A stretch of DNA of 15,503 nt from CAYHWW01 sp964360145 (GTDB lineage Bacteria > Bdellovibrionota > UBA1018 > CAYHWW01), in assembly GCA_964360145.1 (NCBI GenBank), contig CAYHWW010000075.1, forward strand, positions 1 through 15,503. The letters are read 5' to 3'. This document shows positions 1 through 6,480 of this stretch, piece after piece (the stretch's first letter is position 1; each line of letters starts with the position of its first letter). The notes beneath the pieces are model-generated. The model was given only the letters and a program-made list of their open reading frames with translations. It did no database searches and was not told the origin of the DNA. A program made the translations under genes and the position numbers.

Positions 1-7
1 CTCCGGC

Positions 8-33
8 GGGAACCCTCGTTTTTGAGGAATCCC
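8..33. other. weak imperfect hairpin beyond the end of the first gene
   Basis: The arms GGGA..CCTC and GAGG..TCCC pair as 4+4 bp with a 2x2 internal loop around a T-rich loop. It lies about 30 nt beyond the stop of the leftmost minus-strand gene. There is no clear U-tract on that strand, so a terminator role is doubtful. Nothing else is recognisable in bases 1-64. Confidence 0.2.
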
Positions 34-64
34 GATGTGAATTACCGCGCAGCGATCCCATGCT

Positions 65-1006
65 TCAGCGGAGTTCAAACAACCGTTCAGGGGTGGGGCT
101 GCTAGCGCCACGTGGAGTGAATTGGCCAATGAATTGCGTGGGAGAGAGGACCACAAGGGTGTCTGTCCCGCCTGTGTCCGTACGTGCGCATGAAGCGTCG
201 TGGCAGGTATAACGATCAATCTGACCGTCTACACTGCAGGGCACATCTCTGTAGTTAGTATTCCTAACATACTGAAGTATGAGCTCATTTTCGATAAATC
301 GGACGATACGGATACCGCACCTACGGGCAGAAGGGGTCACATATGTGCCCAAAGTCAATGTTCTCCAAGTTGCAGAGGGCGTAAGCATGTCACCCATCAA
401 CTGCGCAATGACGCTGGTGTCATAATCTGTGGCCAATAACTGAGCGACTAGACGTCGAGAGCGCACCGAGCTTTGGTCATGCACATGGGTCCGAGCCAAT
501 GCGTACACAGCCTCGTGAATGTACAGCGCGGCCTTGTTGGTCGTACTTAAGGCATCGAAAATCTCTTGATCAATCAAAACAGTGCCATCAGCCCGGTAGT
601 TGGCCACGTTTTCAAAGTCGCAACCCTGCTGGGTGATCTCGGGAAAAGCGTCATTGGTAGGGGGAATCCCCGCGCCCCGGGGCAGGGGGAAGATATGGGC
701 CCGCAGTACGGCGAGCTCGTGCTGAAAGGCAGCCAAAAATGCAGGGTTCGACATCATGCGCAGCTGGGCCAACTCCACCTGAGTCTCAACAGGGAGTTCA
801 GATGCAGTGAAGCGTAGCTGGGGCGGCAGAATGCGGGCTTCGTAGATATCGAGTAACTCAGCGCTGCGGATTTGTCCGCGGGGGCTGCGGCAGACCACGG
901 CGACGCCGCCGTTGCCCTCTGCGGTGCCTTCACGGCTTTGGGCCACAGCCTGGGACGCGGCAACTGCGAGGCCCAGGCAAACTAGATTTCGAATCATGGG
1001 TTTCAT
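65..1006 (-). CDS. secreted HE-x-x-Y motif protein of unknown function
   Basis: This is a 313-aa protein if started at the ATG at 1006, which has GAGGAG 8 nt upstream. A TTG two codons earlier (1012) would instead overlap the upstream stop as TTGA. Residues 1-22 form a clear Sec signal peptide ending AVA|Q, so the product is exported. The mature part opens with GNGGVAVVC (residues 31-39), has LLDIYEA at 51-57, and has a helix with IHEAVYAL at 163-170. That helix looks like a metallopeptidase HExxH in which the second His is Tyr. The mature chain has six cysteines (39, 129, 230, 257, 268, 273), consistent with disulfides. From memory, Bdellovibrio genomes carry secreted proteins with a similar GNGG..C / LD-YE / HExxY / S-x-R-x-R layout, but no function is known to me. 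It sits 2 nt behind the TIGR02147 regulator gene and is surely co-transcribed with it. Protease activity is not supported, because the usual third ligand pattern is not visible. Confidence 0.85.
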   Translation of the reverse strand: MKPMIRNLVCLGLAVAASQAVAQSREGTAEGNGGVAVVCRSPRGQIRSAELLDIYEARILPPQLRFTASELPVETQVELAQLRMMSNPAFLAAFQHELAVLRAHIFPLPRGAGIPPTNDAFPEITQQGCDFENVANYRADGTVLIDQEIFDALSTTNKAALYIHEAVYALARTHVHDQSSVRSRRLVAQLLATDYDTSVIAQLMGDMLTPSATWRTLTLGTYVTPSARRCGIRIVRFIENELILQYVRNTNYRDVPCSVDGQIDRYTCHDASCARTDTGGTDTLVVLSPTQFIGQFTPRGASSPTPERLFELR

Positions 1007-1008
1007 CT

Positions 1009-1821
1009 TCAAGACTCCTCTTCTTCAGTTAATGGAATGAGCTGGATGCACATTTTATAAACTTGGGTTTTTTTGCCGCCTTCGAGATAGGCGCAAAGGC
1101 CGTCGCGAAACTGGCGGATCATTTTTTTGGCTTCTTTGAGCCGCTTGGTGTCCACGGCCATGGTGATGGCCGTGAAGTCCCGGCGTTCGAGGCTGTCGCG
1201 CTCCAAGGAGCGCCGGGCGAGATCCAGGTTCTGGCCATGGGCCTTTCGTAGCGACAGACTGACGACCTCGTCGGAGGTTTTGTACTGGGCGCCCGTGGGG
1301 CGGTAGCCCCGTTTGCGGTCCGTCTTCAGCATTCCGAGCCGCGTGAGGCGCTCCAGGGCGCCTTTGGCTTCCCGGCGGGTGATGCCCAGGCGAGCGCCCA
1401 CCCACTCTGGGGTGCCTTTGAACCGGGGTAGTTCCACCAGCGACAGAATGGCGGCGTGGTACCAGTCCGCGATGAGATGATAGCTGTCCATATCCATGGC
1501 CGTGTAGGGTGTGGCCGCCGCCGTGGCGCCAACGGGCGTGGTGCCCTGGTTCGCAAAGAGCCCTAAAAGCTGCCCCTGCTCTTGGGGTGTGAGATCCAGG
1601 CGGTCAATGATTTTCTGGGCCTGTTTCGCGGATACGCGGCGTTTGCCATTGAGGATCTCATTGAGCGCTGAAGCATAAAGACCCAGCTTTCGAGCCAGGG
1701 CCCGCATGGAAAAATCCGGGTTTCGGGCCTGGGCATCGAGGAGGGTGCGGCGGAGTAAGTTTTGTAGTGCGGCCTGCGGTTCGTTCTGCGTCATCACGGA
1801 GGCAGTAACTACAGAGGTCAT
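1009..1821 (-). CDS. TIGR02147 family transcriptional regulator-like protein
   Basis: This 270-aa protein starts at the ATG at 1821. The reading frame stays open upstream to a TTG at 1896, but that would run through the nrdJ hairpin and an inverted repeat, so the ATG is preferred; an ATG at 1794 is another option. Residues about 37-76 form an XRE-like helix-turn-helix (MRALARKLGLYASALNEILNGKRRVS). The middle contains a second winged-helix-like segment (WVGARLGITRREAKGALERLTRLGML). The C-terminus ends with QVYKMCIQLIPLT, the hallmark VYQL.IQLFPLT-type ending of TIGR02147 proteins. The family is known mainly from Bdellovibrionota and Fibrobacterota, and its targets are mostly unknown. The gene is followed 2 nt later by the secreted HE-x-x-Y protein gene. 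It is preceded by a perfect 9-bp inverted repeat and a ribosome-binding-site hairpin, which suggests autoregulation. The family assignment is secure; the DNA-binding role is inferred from the fold. Confidence 0.9.
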   Translation of the reverse strand: MTSVVTASVMTQNEPQAALQNLLRRTLLDAQARNPDFSMRALARKLGLYASALNEILNGKRRVSAKQAQKIIDRLDLTPQEQGQLLGLFANQGTTPVGATAAATPYTAMDMDSYHLIADWYHAAILSLVELPRFKGTPEWVGARLGITRREAKGALERLTRLGMLKTDRKRGYRPTGAQYKTSDEVVSLSLRKAHGQNLDLARRSLERDSLERRDFTAITMAVDTKRLKEAKKMIRQFRDGLCAYLEGGKKTQVYKMCIQLIPLTEEEES

Positions 1822-1840
1822 GCCCCCTTGCCAAGGGGCA
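1821..1840 (-). promoter_or_regulatory. hairpin covering the SD and start of the TIGR02147 gene
   Basis: In the transcript the segment reads TGCCCCTT-GGC-AAG(G)GGGCA and forms an 8-bp stem with one bulged G and a 3-nt loop. The right arm contains the only Shine-Dalgarno-like run (AAGGGGG) and the first base of the preferred AUG. The stem could therefore hide the ribosome binding site. The meaning depends on the start at 1821 being the real one. Confidence 0.5.
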
Positions 1841-1850
1841 ATGGTACAAA

Positions 1851-1872
1851 GTGTTCCAAGAATTTGGAACAC
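1851..1872. promoter_or_regulatory. perfect 9-bp inverted repeat, probable operator of the TIGR02147 gene
   Basis: GTGTTCCAA (1851-1859), spacer GAAT, then TTGGAACAC (1864-1872) make a perfect dyad. It lies 30-51 bp upstream of the preferred ATG of the regulator gene, where an operator or a promoter-overlapping site would be expected. Its size and symmetry fit a dimeric HTH protein. The neighbouring regulator is the obvious candidate, but the partner is inferred. Confidence 0.5.
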
Positions 1873-1895
1873 GACGGCACGCATTTCTGAAATCA

Positions 1896-1927
1896 AACGG
1901 GCGGTGGGATCGCTCCCACCGCCCGTT
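1896..1927 (-). terminator. strong hairpin terminator after nrdJ
   Basis: A perfect 14-bp stem (arms 1896-1909 and 1914-1927; core CGGGCGGTGGGA) has a TCGC loop. On the minus strand it is followed by TTTGATTT, and it starts 28 nt beyond the nrdJ stop. It fits a rho-independent terminator that isolates nrdJ from the downstream regulator pair. The T-tract is interrupted, so termination may be partial. Confidence 0.75.
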
Positions 1928-1954
1928 ATTACTTACACCAAGTGCGTCTCAGAC

Positions 1955-4900
1955 TCAGCTGCAGCCCATGCTGTTGCCGCAGTTCAGGCACTTGTAACAC
2001 GCGCCGTTACGCACGGTGGTGTGGCCACAGGTGTTGCAGAAGGGGGCGTCCCCCATCATGTTCTTCAGCATTTTATTCAAGGAGTCTTCACCCGCTGCCA
2101 CAGGGCGTAGCTTGGCTTTCGCTAATGCCTTGGGGCGCTTGTCGTTGTCCTTGCTGAAGAGACCAATCTGGTTCTCATCGGTGGTTTCCTCAGCCACGGG
2201 TTCGGGCCTCACGTGCACGAAGTCCGTGCGGTTGAGGTATTCCATGCCCAGCACCCGGAAGATGAAGTCGATGACGGAGGTCGCCGACTTGATGTTGGGG
2301 TGATCCACCATGCCTTGGGGTTCGAAGCGCGTGAACGTGAACACGTCCACGAACTCTTCGAGCGGCACGCCGTGCTGCAGGCCAAGGCTTACGGCGATGG
2401 CAAAGCAGTTGAGCAGGCTCCGGAAGGTGGCGCCTTCTTTATGCATGTCCACGAAGATTTCACCCAAGCCACCGTCTTCATAGTCGCCGGTGCGCAGGTA
2501 CACTTTGTGGCCCGCCACCTTCGCCTCAATGGTGAAACCGTTGCGCTTCTTGGGCAGGCGACGGCGTTCGCTTTGGCTTGGCGTCGCCACGGGGGCTGCG
2601 GCCACGGCGGTTTGCGCCGTGGTGCCGTCCGTTGCTTTTTCTTTCGACGACTTGGAGGACAGCGGCTGGCTCAGCTTGCAACCATCGCGGTACACCGCAA
2701 TGGCCTTCAAGCCCAGCTTCCAGGACTCGAGGTGGACGTTCTCGATGTCCTCAACGGTGGCCTCATGGGGCAGGTTCACTGTTTTAGAGATCGCGCCGGA
2801 GAGGAAGGGCTGCACTGCCGCCATCATGCGCACATGGCCCATGGGGGCAATGAAGCGGGTGCCGTCACCGCACTTGTTAGCGCAATCGAACACCGCTTGA
2901 TGTTCGGGCTTGAGGTGCGGAGCCCCCTCAAGGGTCATATGACCGCAGATGACCTTGCTGGCCTCTTGGATCTGCTCGGTGGTGAAGCCCAGGTCCTGGA
3001 GCTTGACGAAGCCCAGGTGCTTAATGGTTTCTTCACCAAGTACGTGGGCATTGAAGGCTTGGTTGAGATCAAAGGCGCCTGGTAGCGCCGCGGTGATCTT
3101 TTTAAGGTCCGCGGTAGTGAAGCCCTTGGCCTTCAGTGACTCTTCATTGATATGCGGAGTACCCTTCAGGTGCATGGTGCCGATGGCGTACTCGATGATG
3201 GAGCCTGCTTCGCCTTCGCCGTAGCCTAGGGTGCGCAGGGCCCGGGGGATGCTCTGGTTGACGATTTTGAAGTAACCGCCGCCAGCGAGCTTCTTGAACT
3301 TCACCAAAGAGAAGTCGGGTTCGACCCCCGTGGTGTCACAGTCCATGAGAAGGCCGATGGTGCCCGTGGGCGCCAACACCGTGGCCTGGGCGTTGCGGTA
3401 GCCGTACTTTTCACCGAGCACCACTGCGTGCTTCCAGTCTTCACGGCCAGCGTTCACCAGGTATTTGGGCACCTTGGTGCCGTCAATGGCATCTACCGCC
3501 TTGCGGTGTTTCTTCATGACCTTGATCATGGATTTTTCGTTCTTTTTGTAGCCCGGGAATGGCCCCCGGGAATGGGCGATCTCGGCGGATGCGGCATAGG
3601 CCTGGCCGCACATAATGGCAGTCAGGGCACCGGCCCAAGCACGACCCTCATCGGAGTCGTAGGGCAGGCCCTGCACCATGAGCAGCGTGCCCAGGTTTGC
3701 GTAGCCCAGCCCCAGGGGGCGGTAGTCGTGGCTATTCTGAGCGATTCTCGCCGTGGGATAGCTGGACATGCCCACGAGGATTTCTTGGGCAACGGTGGAG
3801 ACGCGGCAAGCGTGGCGATAGCCCTCGACGTCGAACTTGCCGTCTTCACCCAAGAACTTCATGAGATTGACGCTGGCCAGATTGCACGCAGTATCATCGA
3901 GGAACATGTACTCCGAGCAGGGGTTGCTGCCGTTGATGCGGTCAGTGCCACTGCTGGTGTGCCAGTCGTTGATGGTGGTGTCGAATTGCATACCAGGGTC
4001 GGCACAAGCCCAGGAGGCTTGGGCGATCTGTCTCCAGAGGTCCCGAGCTTTGTAGGTCTTGTAGGGCTTGCCGTTGGTGCGGAGCTTAGTGGTCCATTCA
4101 CCATCGGTTTCCACGGCCTTCATGAACTCGTCGCTGACGCGAACAGAGTTGTTGGAGTTTTGGCCCGCGACGGTGCGGTAGGCTTCACCATTGAAGTCCG
4201 CGGGGTAGCCTGCCGCGATGAGGGCAGCCACCTTACGTTCTTCGCGCATCTTCCAATTGATGAATTCCTCGATTTCGGGGTGATCCATGTCGAGGGTGAC
4301 CATCTTGGCCGCACGACGGGTAGTACCACCGGATTTGGTGGCGCCCGCGCCGCGGTCCAGCACTTCAAGGAAGCTCATGAGACCGCTGGATAGGCCGCCG
4401 CCGGAGAGCTTCTCCATGTGGCCGCGGATTTTCGAGAAGTTGGAGCCCGTGCCGGAACCGTACTTGAAAATCCGTGCTTCATTTTTCAGCAGGTCGAAGA
4501 TGCCCATGAGGTCATCGCTGACGGACTGGATGAAGCAGGCGGAGCACTGAGGATGCTCGTAGGACGTGGTGGTTTCAGTGAGGACGCTGGTGTGCTGATC
4601 CACATGGAAGTTGCCGCCGCTGCCTTTGATTTTGTACTCATGGTAGAGGCCGCAGTTGAACCAAACAGGGGAATTGAAGGCGAGCTTTTGCGTGACAAGA
4701 AGATGGGTGAGTTCGGCCTCGAAAGCATCGGCGTCAGCTTTGCTGGCGAAATAACGGCCGTAATCTTCACCGGCGCCACGGATGGTGTGGGCGACGCGAT
4801 GAACAAGTTGCTTCACGCTCACTTCGTGGCCGGTGCCAGGGACGCCTGCTTTGCGGAAGTATTTGGATACGGCGATGTCCGTGGCGAGCTGGCTCCAAGA

Positions 4901-5149
4901 GGCCGGTACTTCAACATCGTCCATTTTGAAGACAACGGAACCGTCGGGATTGGAAATGACGGAGCGCCGCTTCTCCCACTTGATTTGGGAGTAGGGGTGC
5001 ACGCCTGCTTTTGTGAACAGACGGGAAAAGGACAGCCCTTTGGTTTTTTTGAGGCCCACGTTAATGTCTAAGGGCATTTTAGCAGACCCTGATTTTTTGG
5101 CGGTTTTAAGCTTCCTGCTTTTTTCATTGTTGAGCGTTTCGGTGTGCAT
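1955..5149 (-). CDS. nrdJ: vitamin B12-dependent (class II) ribonucleotide reductase
   Basis: This 1064-aa adenosylcobalamin-dependent ribonucleotide reductase makes deoxyribonucleotides for DNA synthesis without needing oxygen for radical generation. The catalytic core is complete. PQCSACF contains C205, one of the redox pair. NPCSEY at 409-414 holds the thiyl radical C411 with N409 and E413. ACNLASVNL supplies the partner C422; the 11-residue C411-C422 spacing matches the class II family. Residues about 890-1000 (NGFTIEAKV...GGLGEIFVDM...LGLQHGVPLEEFVD) are the TSCPD domain of the long NrdJ type. The C-terminus carries CNTCGH...CYKCLNCGNSMGCS, a zinc-binding and re-reducing cysteine tail. 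The N-terminus is Lys-rich (residues 10-24). The start is set by AAGGAAG 9 nt upstream of the ATG. It is monocistronic in appearance, with its own promoter region upstream and a strong hairpin downstream. Confidence 0.97.
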   Translation of the reverse strand: MHTETLNNEKSRKLKTAKKSGSAKMPLDINVGLKKTKGLSFSRLFTKAGVHPYSQIKWEKRRSVISNPDGSVVFKMDDVEVPASWSQLATDIAVSKYFRKAGVPGTGHEVSVKQLVHRVAHTIRGAGEDYGRYFASKADADAFEAELTHLLVTQKLAFNSPVWFNCGLYHEYKIKGSGGNFHVDQHTSVLTETTTSYEHPQCSACFIQSVSDDLMGIFDLLKNEARIFKYGSGTGSNFSKIRGHMEKLSGGGLSSGLMSFLEVLDRGAGATKSGGTTRRAAKMVTLDMDHPEIEEFINWKMREERKVAALIAAGYPADFNGEAYRTVAGQNSNNSVRVSDEFMKAVETDGEWTTKLRTNGKPYKTYKARDLWRQIAQASWACADPGMQFDTTINDWHTSSGTDRINGSNPCSEYMFLDDTACNLASVNLMKFLGEDGKFDVEGYRHACRVSTVAQEILVGMSSYPTARIAQNSHDYRPLGLGYANLGTLLMVQGLPYDSDEGRAWAGALTAIMCGQAYAASAEIAHSRGPFPGYKKNEKSMIKVMKKHRKAVDAIDGTKVPKYLVNAGREDWKHAVVLGEKYGYRNAQATVLAPTGTIGLLMDCDTTGVEPDFSLVKFKKLAGGGYFKIVNQSIPRALRTLGYGEGEAGSIIEYAIGTMHLKGTPHINEESLKAKGFTTADLKKITAALPGAFDLNQAFNAHVLGEETIKHLGFVKLQDLGFTTEQIQEASKVICGHMTLEGAPHLKPEHQAVFDCANKCGDGTRFIAPMGHVRMMAAVQPFLSGAISKTVNLPHEATVEDIENVHLESWKLGLKAIAVYRDGCKLSQPLSSKSSKEKATDGTTAQTAVAAAPVATPSQSERRRLPKKRNGFTIEAKVAGHKVYLRTGDYEDGGLGEIFVDMHKEGATFRSLLNCFAIAVSLGLQHGVPLEEFVDVFTFTRFEPQGMVDHPNIKSATSVIDFIFRVLGMEYLNRTDFVHVRPEPVAEETTDENQIGLFSKDNDKRPKALAKAKLRPVAAGEDSLNKMLKNMMGDAPFCNTCGHTTVRNGACYKCLNCGNSMGCS

Positions 5150-5200
5150 TTTTCGATTCTTCCTTGGTGAATGCCGTTAACGTGCTGACTTTGCTTACTT

Positions 5201-5318
5201 TAGTGGTGCCTCAGCCTTCGTAGCCAATGGGCCACATCTAAAGCCTAGCGCTGGGTTGGGTTGGGATCAAGGGGTAATGCGCTATTAGTGGGGTCTATGC
5301 CTGACTGAGGCACTACTA
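5201..5318. repeat. long-spaced inverted repeat in the nrdJ upstream region
   Basis: TAGTGGTGCCTCAG (5201-5214) and CTGAGGCACTACTA (5305-5318) are inverted copies matching at 13 of 14 bases, 90 bp apart. They flank the predicted nrdJ promoter. The right copy overlaps a second inverted repeat at 5280-5324. The 5150-5388 gap shows no ORF worth calling. Function is unknown: paired regulator sites or a remnant of a small repeat element are possible. Confidence 0.6.
5242..5270 (-). promoter_or_regulatory. predicted sigma70 promoter of nrdJ
   Basis: On the minus strand TTGATC (5270-5265) is followed after exactly 17 nt by TAGGCT (5247-5242). The -35 matches consensus at 4 of 6 and the -10 at 3 of 6. 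A start near 5235 would leave a leader of about 85 nt before the nrdJ ATG. Spacing is ideal but the hexamers are weak. Confidence 0.4.
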
Positions 5319-5324
5319 ATAGCG
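5280..5324. repeat. 10-bp perfect inverted repeat with nested hairpin between the DUF2090 gene and nrdJ
   Basis: CGCTATTAGT (5280-5289) and ACTAATAGCG (5315-5324) pair perfectly. Inside lies a smaller hairpin, GCCT-GACTG-AGGC (5299-5311). It starts 65 nt beyond the stop of the DUF2090 gene and lies just upstream of the predicted nrdJ -35. It could end transcription of the DUF2090 gene or be an operator, but no T-tract follows it. Confidence 0.55.
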
Positions 5325-5388
5325 GGTGGTTGCGGTTGCGGCCCTATGAAAGCTATGAACTTTCGCAGGGTTCCGCCGGTCTCTTCGA

Positions 5389-6309
5389 TTAGTGCTTTTG
5401 GGCTGTTTGCCAAAGGCGGCAGAAGCCGCCGTAGCTATCCGCGATCTGGCTGGAGGCCTGGTCTCGGGTGATTTTACCCTCTTTGAGGCTTTTTAAGGCG
5501 TCCCAGAACACCGTGCGGCCCACCGCAAAGCCGATGAGACCGGGGGTGGAGGCAGCCACAGTGAGCCAGAGCTTCACTTTTTCAGCGTTTTCGCCCCGTC
5601 CGAGGACAATGACACCCACGTCGTTACGGCCACCCTTGCGGGCTTGGTCAGCAACGCGCTTGGAGTCAGCGGCGTTCTCGATGCCTTCCAGCTTCCAGAC
5701 GTCTGCTTCAACGCCGCGATCCACCAGCTCTTGCATGGCTTGGATCATGAGGGTGGGGCGCATGCTGGTGTCGAAGGTGGCCGTGGAGCCGTTGCAGCGT
5801 GCGAGTTGCTCTTTTGTCGCGGGAACCAGGAGTTCAAACATGAACTTGCGGTCCACGGAGTGCAGGTAATCGCTGAGTTGCTTCAAGCGCTCTGCCTGGC
5901 GGCGGTTCGTGATGGCGTCGCCCTCGGTATTATAGCGCACGAGCACCTTCACGAAGGTGGGATTGAATTTTTCGATATGTGCTTTGAAGTCACTGCCATA
6001 TTCAAAGTCGAATTCTTCCTGGCCGGACTTTTCAGCGGGAACGGACACGTTGAAACCGTTTTTGTGGGCATCGGCGATGATGTCAGTGCCGAACTGCTCG
6101 TCCACGAGAATGCCGGAGGTTTCAGGGGCTACGCCGGCCTTTACAGCCTTTTTGTAGCCTTCGTAGATCACCATTTTGTATGAGGCGATTTCTTTGGTTT
6201 CTTCAGCGTTGGGTTGGCGGCCTTTGATGCCGAAGAGCTTCTCTTGAAAGCTGCCGCGGTGATCAAAAGGCATAACGAAAAGGCTCTTTTTATAGCCGAT
6301 TTTTGACAT
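5389..6309 (-). CDS. DUF2090 (IolC C-terminal-like) aldolase-fold protein
   Basis: This 306-aa protein starts at the ATG at 6309, which has AGGAG 10 nt upstream; the frame stays open to a TTG 17 codons earlier. It is a stand-alone copy of the DUF2090 domain that is otherwise found fused behind the kinase IolC in inositol breakdown. Diagnostic motifs are FDHRGSFQ (15-22), ILVDEQFG (67-74), KVLVRYN (121-127), FELLVP (158-163), VWKLEGI (204-210), VLGRG (235-239) and GFAVGRTVFW (260-269). The fold is a TIM barrel related to LacD/class I aldolases, so cleavage of a phosphorylated keto-sugar such as 2-deoxy-5-keto-gluconate 6-phosphate is the best guess. K206 or K121 are candidate Schiff-base lysines. 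No inositol or kinase gene lies nearby, so the substrate is unresolved. It is expressed alone from a predicted promoter at 6359-6388. Confidence 0.85.
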   Translation of the reverse strand: MSKIGYKKSLFVMPFDHRGSFQEKLFGIKGRQPNAEETKEIASYKMVIYEGYKKAVKAGVAPETSGILVDEQFGTDIIADAHKNGFNVSVPAEKSGQEEFDFEYGSDFKAHIEKFNPTFVKVLVRYNTEGDAITNRRQAERLKQLSDYLHSVDRKFMFELLVPATKEQLARCNGSTATFDTSMRPTLMIQAMQELVDRGVEADVWKLEGIENAADSKRVADQARKGGRNDVGVIVLGRGENAEKVKLWLTVAASTPGLIGFAVGRTVFWDALKSLKEGKITRDQASSQIADSYGGFCRLWQTAQKH

Positions 6310-6358
6310 ATTTAGATGTCTCCTAGTACCAGTGGGTGTTTTAAATTTGAGACTTGTC

Positions 6359-6388
6359 ACTCTAGGTCGGCGGGAAAGCTTCGGTCAA
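6359..6388 (-). promoter_or_regulatory. predicted sigma70 promoter of the DUF2090 gene
   Basis: TTGACC (6388-6383) lies 18 nt from TAGAGT (6364-6359) on the minus strand. The hexamers match consensus at 5 of 6 and 4 of 6. The leader would be about 43 nt. Confidence 0.5.
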
Positions 6389-6442
6389 GGTGGTGCGGCG
6401 ATTGTCGCGGCGCATTTTATTGAGGCTCGTGATTTCAAAGGG

Positions 6443-6472
6443 TTGACACACCCCCTCCCGGTGGTCGAAAGT
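6443..6472 (+). promoter_or_regulatory. possible promoter of the 242-aa protein gene
   Basis: A perfect TTGACA (6443-6448) lies upstream of the plus-strand gene. The best -10 is poor (GAAAGT, 6467-6472, 18-nt spacer). If this is used, transcription would start almost at the ATG at 6481, giving a leaderless or near-leaderless message. Confidence 0.3.
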
Positions 6473-6480
6473 ACGGGGCA

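Noticed and set aside
2213..5071. Several 200-320-codon plus-strand frames inside nrdJ
   Set aside because: They are antisense shadows of the clearly identified B12-dependent ribonucleotide reductase.
5175..5182. CGTTAACG palindrome in the nrdJ leader
   Set aside because: An 8-bp palindrome is expected by chance at this window size and it has no positional meaning I can support.
5342..5370. Hairpin CCCT..GAAAG / CTTTC..AGGG just after the DUF2090 stop
   Set aside because: Interrupted stem and no T-tract on the minus strand, so not called as a terminator.
5150..5388. NrdR boxes upstream of nrdJ
   Set aside because: No pair of ACACWATATMTWGTGT-like 16-mers was found; the TTAGTGG-type repeats do not fit the consensus.
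5150..5400. Possible cobalamin riboswitch before nrdJ, prompted by GAGACCGGCGG on the minus strand
   Set aside because: Only part of a B12-box-like string is present. It lies at the end of the DUF2090 gene, and the rest of the expected conserved core is missing. A riboswitch is also not expected on the B12-dependent enzyme itself.
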